From Niastella sp. (lineage in GTDB: Bacteria > Bacteroidota > Bacteroidia > Chitinophagales > Chitinophagaceae): DNA of 19,154 bases. The stretch covers positions 1-19,154 of the forward strand of contig JAJKIL010000248.1 of the NCBI GenBank assembly GCA_021154515.1. Reading direction: 5' to 3'. The notes beneath the pieces are model-generated. The model saw only the letters and a program-made list of their open reading frames with translations. It had not been told where the DNA came from and made no database searches. How positions within the stretch are numbered: the first letter of the stretch is position 1; every line of letters begins with the position of its first letter. Positions 15,808 through 19,154 of this stretch are shown in pieces. A program made the position numbers and the translations under genes.

Positions 15808-15838
15808 GGGCTGGCCAAAAGGTCGGCCCTTACTTTTT
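15808..15838 (+). terminator. Rho-independent terminator after the metalloprotease
   Basis: GGGCTGGCC (15808-15816) pairs with GGTCGGCCC (15821-15829) as a 9-bp RNA stem with two G-U pairs and an AAAA loop, followed by TTACTTTTT. It closes the susC-susD-protease transcript 31 bases after the stop codon. It also lies 13 bases beyond the end of convergent hxlR, so it may serve both, although the minus-strand T tract is poorer. Confidence 0.82.
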
Positions 15839-15851
15839 GGAACTATTCAGG

Positions 15852-16217
15852 CTACCTTCTCATGCTTTCCCTGATCTTTTCCCGGTGTTGCTGGCCCCAT
15901 GCGGTTAACTCACGCAACACATTCTTTAATGTTTTGCTATAGGCTGTTGCTTCATAAATGATGGTAACCGGCCTGGTAGGATGTACATTCCGTTTAATAA
16001 AATCGTTTAACTCCAGATCCTTTAACTCCTGCGCCAGAATTTTTGGAGAGATGCCGCTGACCTCATTTTGAATTTCATTGAACCGTTTCGGTGATTGTAC
16101 AAGACATAAGATCAACGGTAATTTCCACTTTCCGCCAAGCACGTATAATGAATCGAGTACATACTTAAGCGAATTGGCGCATGCTTCTTTATCAGGGATA
16201 TTATCATCAGTCATCAT
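15852..16217 (-). CDS. HxlR-family winged helix-turn-helix regulator
   Basis: This 121-residue protein is of the normal HxlR length. Seen blocks: a conserved N-terminal cysteine (C13 in KEACANSLKYVLD); VLGGKWKLPLILCLVQSPKRFNEIQNEVSGISPKILAQELKDLELNDFIKRNV, the winged HTH; and a C-terminal dimer helix ending LTAWGQQHREKI. HxlR proteins are dimeric, mostly repressors. Several, such as YodB of Bacillus subtilis, sense quinones or diamide through that cysteine and control azoreductases. The gene is divergent from azoR with 114 bases between the start codons, strongly implying control of azoR and of itself. The start is Met1 (16217) or Met2 (16214). A full-match -7 box ends only 4 bases before the ATG, so the mRNA may be leaderless. 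Confidence 0.88.
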   Translation of the reverse strand: MMTDDNIPDKEACANSLKYVLDSLYVLGGKWKLPLILCLVQSPKRFNEIQNEVSGISPKILAQELKDLELNDFIKRNVHPTRPVTIIYEATAYSKTLKNVLRELTAWGQQHREKIRESMRR

Positions 16218-16221
16218 TGCC

Positions 16222-16229
16222 CAAATTTA
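16222..16229 (-). promoter_or_regulatory. -7 promoter box of hxlR
   Basis: On the minus strand this reads TAAATTTG, an exact match to TAnnTTTG. It ends 4 bases before the start codon at 16217, so transcription would begin at or next to the ATG. The -33 region would lie within the inverted-repeat cluster at 16234-16267. Confidence 0.5.
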
Positions 16230-16233
16230 CTGA

Positions 16234-16267
16234 CTTTCCTAAACGAAAGCGCTTTCCTTCAGGAAAG
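16234..16267. promoter_or_regulatory. Tandem HxlR operator candidates, two CTTTC-N6-GAAAG sites
   Basis: Site 1 is CTTTC CTAAAC GAAAG (16234-16249). Site 2 is CTTTC CTTCAG GAAAG (16252-16267). Both are 16 bp with identical arms and identical 6-base spacing, separated by 2 bases, so the pair repeats with an 18-bp period. Overlapping dyads add to the pattern: GAAAGCGCTTTC (16245-16256) and CTTTCCT-TC-AGGAAAG (16252-16267). They lie between the two divergent promoters, which suits simultaneous control of both genes by the adjacent HxlR protein. Confidence 0.65.
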
Positions 16268-16268
16268 T

Positions 16269-16285
16269 ACTATCGTTTTGATAGT
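16269..16285. promoter_or_regulatory. Third dyad in the hxlR-azoR region, ACTATC-N5-GATAGT
   Basis: ACTATC (16269-16274) and GATAGT (16280-16285) are perfect inverted arms around GTTTT. The dyad begins 2 bases after site 2 and would cover the -33 region of azoR. Its arms differ from CTTTC/GAAAG mainly by A for T at the third base, so it may be a variant site for the same regulator or a site for another. Confidence 0.5.
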
Positions 16286-16294
16286 TGCCCGCTC

Positions 16295-16302
16295 TACTTT
16301 TG
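16295..16302 (+). promoter_or_regulatory. -7 promoter box of azoR
   Basis: TACTTTTG is an exact TAnnTTTG match, 29 bases upstream of the azoR ATG. A TTTTG lies at 16276-16280, closer than the usual 19-21-base spacing, so the -33 element may be weak, as expected for a regulated promoter. Confidence 0.55.
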
Positions 16303-16331
16303 TTCCCGAATAACATCTAATTAAAATTTTT

Positions 16332-16934
16332 ATGAAACGTATCCTCCATTTAATGTCGAGCATTCAGGGAAATCAGTCGTACAGCATCAAACTGGGCAAC
16401 GCCATCGTTGAAAAAGTGATCGAAAAGTATCCGGGGAGTACCGTGGAAGAATTGAACCTGGTTGAGCTGGAGATCCCACATCTCAACCCCACCCTCCTTC
16501 AGTCTATGGTTATCCCTGGCGACCAATTGACTGCTGAAGCTAAAGAGTCCCTGCGCTACTCAGACGCCGCTGTAAAACAATTGATGGCATCAGATATCAT
16601 TGTTATTGGCGCGCCGCTTATTAACTTCACTATTCCTACCACGCTAAAGTCCTGGATCGACCATATTACGCGTATCGGAATAACGTTTAGTTATAATCAA
16701 AATGGCCCGGTAGGTTTGGTAACCGGCAAAAAGGTGTATGTAGCCATGTCTTCTGGCGGTGTATATTCCGAAGGACCTTCTAAAGCCAATGATTTCGTAG
16801 CGCCTTATCTAAAAGCATTCCTTGGGTTTTTAGGCATGACCGATCTTACGGTTTTTCGTGCAGAAGGTGTAAAGGTCCCGGGCATCAAAGAACAAGCCCT
16901 TGAAAAAGGCATTGCAAGTATAGTTATCGATTAA
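16332..16934 (+). CDS. azoR: FMN-dependent NADH-azoreductase / quinone oxidoreductase
   Basis: The protein has 200 residues with a flavodoxin-like fold, the usual AzoR size. The enzyme reduces quinones and azo compounds with NAD(P)H in the cytoplasm, protecting against electrophile stress. The FMN phosphate loop is MSSIQGNQSYSIKLG (8-22). APLINFTIPTTLKSWIDHITRIGITFSYN (94-122) corresponds to the family block P-M-x-N-F-x-I-P-x-x-L-K-x-W-I-D. SSGGVYSEGP (about 139-148) is the other flavin-contacting loop. The start is ATG 16332. Divergent hxlR and the operator cluster upstream imply repression that is lifted by quinone or thiol stress, as known for YodB-controlled azoreductases in Bacillus; this is inference here. 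Nearby alternatives (general NADPH-FMN reductases) lack the NF-x-I-P block, so the call is fairly secure. Confidence 0.87.
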   Translation: MKRILHLMSSIQGNQSYSIKLGNAIVEKVIEKYPGSTVEELNLVELEIPHLNPTLLQSMVIPGDQLTAEAKESLRYSDAAVKQLMASDIIVIGAPLINFTIPTTLKSWIDHITRIGITFSYNQNGPVGLVTGKKVYVAMSSGGVYSEGPSKANDFVAPYLKAFLGFLGMTDLTVFRAEGVKVPGIKEQALEKGIASIVID

Positions 16935-16950
16935 TTACTGAGGGTTGTTT

Positions 16951-16978
16951 ATGGCGGAGAAATTCGCCATCCCCTTTT
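16951..16978 (+). terminator. Weak terminator candidate after azoR
   Basis: ATGGCG (16951-16956) pairs with CGCCAT (16965-16970) around an 8-base loop, followed by CCCCTTTT. The stem is short and the T run is delayed by four Cs, so termination may be inefficient. Confidence 0.4.
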
Positions 16979-17057
16979 ACCTTACGCCGGCTCCTAAAAA
17001 TTTATTGGAAAAAGCTTCCCGGTAATATTCTTTGGCAGTTGAAAACAAATGTCTAAT

Positions 17058-17067
17058 TTACATGTAA
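17058..17067. promoter_or_regulatory. 10-bp palindrome upstream of the second sigma gene
   Basis: TTACATGTAA is a perfect palindrome ending 3 bases before the candidate -7 box at 17071, i.e. inside the promoter spacer. It could bind a regulator, but palindromes of this size also occur by chance in AT-rich DNA. Confidence 0.25.
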
Positions 17068-17070
17068 TGT

Positions 17071-17078
17071 TATTTTTG
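17071..17078 (+). promoter_or_regulatory. -7 promoter box of the second ECF sigma gene
   Basis: TATTTTTG is an exact TAnnTTTG match, 30 bases upstream of the ATG at 17109, which would give a leader of about 20-25 bases. No good -33 TTG is seen at the expected spacing. Confidence 0.45.
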
Positions 17079-17108
17079 CCATATTGAATAACTGAGAATC
17101 CCCGGTGT

Positions 17109-17699
17109 ATGGATTACGGACTGCTTGCCGATAACGTATTGCTTAAGCTATTGAAAATAAGCGATGAACTTGCTTATAAAGAGCTTTATGTACGCTATTG
17201 GCGAAGGCTGTACCGCTCGGCCGTAAGCAAAACGAATAGTAAGGAAGTAGCTGAAGACATTGTTCAAAGTGTATTCACCGATCTTTGGGACCGCAGGGAA
17301 AGCCACCAGATAAACAGCATCACCGCCTACCTTGAAACTGCAGTAAAATACCAGATAATCAACTACATCAAGTCGGCCATTTCAAAACGCACGCAATACG
17401 CGGGTTTCGGCGAATTGCAAAAAGCCGAAGAAAATTCCGCCGATCTTCCCTTGCTGGTGCAGGAACTGAACACAGCTATTGATAAAGCGATCAGTCAGTT
17501 ACCGCAAAAAACGCAGACGATCTTCCGCCTGAGCCGTTTTGAAAAACAATCCAATAAAGATATTTCCCGCATCATGGACCTCTCTGAAAAGGCCGTGGAA
17601 TATCATATTACACAATCCCTTAAATCACTGCGCTTCTTCTTACGCGATTTCATTCTCGTTGACTTTATACTGCTCTTGTTTATAAACAGCATTAATTGA
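17109..17699 (+). CDS. ECF RNA polymerase sigma factor, FecI-like (locus 2)
   Basis: This 196-residue ECF sigma factor differs clearly from the one at 6047. Region 2: ISDELAYKELYVRYWRRLYRSAVSKTNSKEVAEDIVQSVFTDLWDRR (about 17-63), then ITAYLETAVKYQIINYIK. Region 4: ISQLPQKTQTIFRLSRFEKQSNKDISRIMDLSEKAVEYHITQSLKSLR (about 129-176), with the helix-turn-helix. The final 17 residues (DFILVDFILLLFINSIN) are hydrophobic, as in the first sigma factor. The fecR gene starts 91 bases downstream, and a SusC-like receptor follows, so this is a second, separate surface-signalling circuit. Start: ATG 17109, with an exact -7 box placed 30 bases upstream. Confidence 0.88.
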   Translation: MDYGLLADNVLLKLLKISDELAYKELYVRYWRRLYRSAVSKTNSKEVAEDIVQSVFTDLWDRRESHQINSITAYLETAVKYQIINYIKSAISKRTQYAGFGELQKAEENSADLPLLVQELNTAIDKAISQLPQKTQTIFRLSRFEKQSNKDISRIMDLSEKAVEYHITQSLKSLRFFLRDFILVDFILLLFINSIN

Positions 17700-17790
17700 G
17701 ACCTGCCGGCCGCAAAAAAAAATCACCATTTCTTTTAGGGTAAACAAGGGTTGCTTTTACTTATATAATACAAGCGCCAAAATTGTTCTA

Positions 17791-18831
17791 ATGGACCATA
17801 AAGCTTTCCGACAGTTACTGAAAAGGTACCTGGATAATTCCTGTACAGATGATGAAAGACAGATCATTGACCAATGGTATGAACTGTTGGACAATGAAAA
17901 TGTTGACCTCAACGAACGGGAGATGGATGAAGTGGAAAGCCGTCTTTGGAACAAATTGCAATTGGCATCAAGGGAAAAAGCGACCGTACTACCCATCAAA
18001 AAACGGAGCGTCTTTTCCTGGAAATACGCCGCAGCTGCCTGTTTGCTGGGATTGGTGCTGTTCAGTGGTATGCTCTGGTTCAGGAGTAATGCGAAAGTCC
18101 CTGCACCCGGCACCCTGGTGGCGGCAAAAGTGACCGCCGGATTTCTGGAGCGGGCCAATACCGGCCATACACCTGAAGTCGTGCAACTGGAAGATGGCAG
18201 CACAGTTACTATTTATCCGGGTTCCAAACTGGCCTTTCCAAAACATTTTGCCCCGGGAAAAAGAGAAGTGTATCTCGAAGGGGAAGCTTTTTTTAAAGTG
18301 AGCAAAAACCCCGGCCGGCCTTTTTTTGTATATAATAATAATATAGTTACTCAAGTGCTGGGCACCAGCTTTGATATTCGTGGAAAGAACGGACAGGTTG
18401 AAGTGGCGGTTAAAACCGGCCGGGTGGCCGTGTATGAAAATAAAGAGCAGCTCTCCCTTGATGAAGTGCAGCAGAAATCAAATGGCGTTATTATTACTCC
18501 CAACCAGAAAGTGACTTACTACCAGGAAGAACGGCATTTTATCACATCCATAGTAGACCAGCCGGTACCGGTTCCTAAAGAATCAAAAAAAGAAGAAGCG
18601 AATTTCCTGTATAATGAAACGCCCCTGTATAAGGTGCTGGCCGATCTGGAAAACACCTACGAACTGGAGATAGTATTGGAGAACGAAAAGCTCAGGAATT
18701 GCCTGTTCACCGGCGACCTCACGGGGCAAACCCTGTTCAACAAACTGGAAGGTATTTGCCTGGTCTTTAATGCGACCTATGAAATAAAGGGAACCAAGAT
18801 ATTATTAAAAGCCGCCAAAGAATGTCCTTAA
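17791..18831 (+). CDS. FecR-family anti-sigma factor, intact (locus 2)
   Basis: The protein has 346 residues. Cytoplasmic domain about 1-75 (FRQLLKRYLDNSCTDDERQIIDQWYELLD, then EMDEVESRLWNKLQ). The membrane helix is about 77-96 (SWKYAAAACLLGLVLFSGMLWF). The periplasmic FecR domain runs about 125-245 (VVQLEDGSTVTIYPGSKLAFPKHFAPGKREVYLEGEAFFKVSKNPGRPFFV; QVLGTSFDIRG; VKTGRVAVYENKE; ITPNQKVTYY). The C-terminal DUF4974 domain is about 271-342 (NFLYNETPLYKVLADLENTYELEIVLENEKLRNCLFTGDL). It holds the sigma factor until the receptor signals. Unlike the FecR at 6748 it has no internal stop, giving a direct comparison. It lies between its sigma gene and the receptor start at 19009. Confidence 0.9.
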   Translation: MDHKAFRQLLKRYLDNSCTDDERQIIDQWYELLDNENVDLNEREMDEVESRLWNKLQLASREKATVLPIKKRSVFSWKYAAAACLLGLVLFSGMLWFRSNAKVPAPGTLVAAKVTAGFLERANTGHTPEVVQLEDGSTVTIYPGSKLAFPKHFAPGKREVYLEGEAFFKVSKNPGRPFFVYNNNIVTQVLGTSFDIRGKNGQVEVAVKTGRVAVYENKEQLSLDEVQQKSNGVIITPNQKVTYYQEERHFITSIVDQPVPVPKESKKEEANFLYNETPLYKVLADLENTYELEIVLENEKLRNCLFTGDLTGQTLFNKLEGICLVFNATYEIKGTKILLKAAKECP

Positions 18832-18907
18832 AACTGATTGCTTATTTATAACCAAAAAAAACTGCCATATGAGTCATAATCCAACTTAGACATCTGCAAA
18901 AATAAAA

Positions 18908-18957
18908 GCCAGCAATATTCGCAGTATTGCCGGCCTTAGCGACCCCGCCAAAGGCGG
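18908..18957 (+). terminator. Hairpins between the second fecR and the susC-like gene
   Basis: Stem 1: GCCAGCAATA (18908-18917) against TATTGCCGGC (18925-18934), one mismatch and a 7-base loop. Stem 2: CCGCC (18945-18949) and GGCGG (18953-18957) with loop AAA. No T tract follows either directly, so these may attenuate or protect the RNA rather than terminate it. They occupy the same position as the terminator at 7950-8011 in the first locus. Confidence 0.4.
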
Positions 18958-19008
18958 TGGAAGGGTTTTGCCCGCTCTATACATTCACGTTCAAAACCAT
19001 CACAATTT

Positions 19009-19154
19009 ATGGAAAAAAACTTACTTATTGCTTTAACCCGGTTGGCAATGAGATTGATGATCATTTACATACTGATTGCTGTAACTGTCTTTTCATCGTA
19101 TGCTGTTCCTGTGCACGGGCAGGAAACGCTGAACAGGAAAATTACCATGGCTGT
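19009..19154 (+). CDS. Probable SusC-type TonB-dependent receptor, N-terminus only
   Basis: Only 48 codons are inside the window. The ATG at 19009 opens MEKNLLIALTRLAMRLMIIYILIAVTVFSSYAVPVHGQETLNRKITMA. This is a long basic/hydrophobic signal sequence, with a probable cut at VHG-QE, then a segment like the start of an STN domain (L-N-R-K-I-T-M). The gene follows an intact ECF sigma/fecR pair in the position where susC lies in the first locus, and the N-terminus resembles that of Chitinophagaceae SusC proteins. Function is therefore inferred mainly from context. The rest lies beyond the right edge. Confidence 0.6.
   Translation, partial: MEKNLLIALTRLAMRLMIIYILIAVTVFSSYAVPVHGQETLNRKITMA

Noticed and set aside
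17757..18203. Minus-strand ORF of 148 codons over the second fecR
   Set aside because: It is the complement of a clear FecR coding sequence, with no motif of its own.
1..19154. Search for tRNA, rRNA, CRISPR repeats, insertion sequences, integrases or attachment sites
   Set aside because: Nothing with cloverleaf, regular repeat-spacer or transposase/integrase character was seen by eye.

Overview
The window reads as chromosomal DNA of a Bacteroidota bacterium, most likely a Chitinophagaceae relative such as Chitinophaga or Niastella (family-level placement is inference). The support is a SusC/SusD outer-membrane pair, two ECF sigma/FecR anti-sigma pairs, TAnnTTTG-type -7 promoter boxes, few clear Shine-Dalgarno sites, GIN-domain and DUF5117/5118 proteins, and Bacteroidota-style signal peptides. 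No tRNA, rRNA, CRISPR array, insertion sequence or phage gene was seen.

Layout. 1-948 (minus) is the 5' part of a secreted alginate-lyase-like polysaccharide lyase that runs off the left edge. 949-1252 is an AT-rich gap. 1253-5902 (plus) holds a lipoprotein-like EthD-domain protein, a penicillin-binding protein 2, an exported GIN-domain (DUF2807) protein and an FMN-dependent alpha-hydroxy-acid dehydrogenase, closed by a strong terminator at 5924-5951. 6047-15776 (plus) is a cell-surface-signalling nutrient locus: ECF sigma factor, FecR anti-sigma factor broken by an in-frame TAA, a hairpin terminator, then SusC (with an STN signalling domain), SusD and a large exported zinc metalloprotease, closed by another terminator at 15808-15838. 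15852-16934 is a divergent hxlR/azoR pair whose 114-bp shared region is full of inverted repeats. 17109 to the right edge is a second ECF sigma/FecR pair, this one intact, followed by the first 48 codons of another probable SusC-type receptor.

How the genes work together. In the main locus the STN domain of SusC should signal through the periplasmic part of FecR to the sigma factor, which would switch on susC-susD-protease. The protease beside SusCD suggests that the imported substrate is peptide or protein rather than glycan (inference). The TAA falls just after the FecR transmembrane helix. It separates the cytoplasmic anti-sigma part from the periplasmic sensor, so signalling should be uncoupled unless the stop is read through or is a sequence error. 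The hxlR/azoR pair looks like a redox- or quinone-responsive repressor controlling a flavin azoreductase.

Most noteworthy: the FecR internal stop; two matching CTTTC-N6-GAAAG operators at 18-bp spacing plus a third dyad between hxlR and azoR; hairpins placed between fecR and susC in both loci; and a G-quadruplex/hairpin element between susD and the protease.
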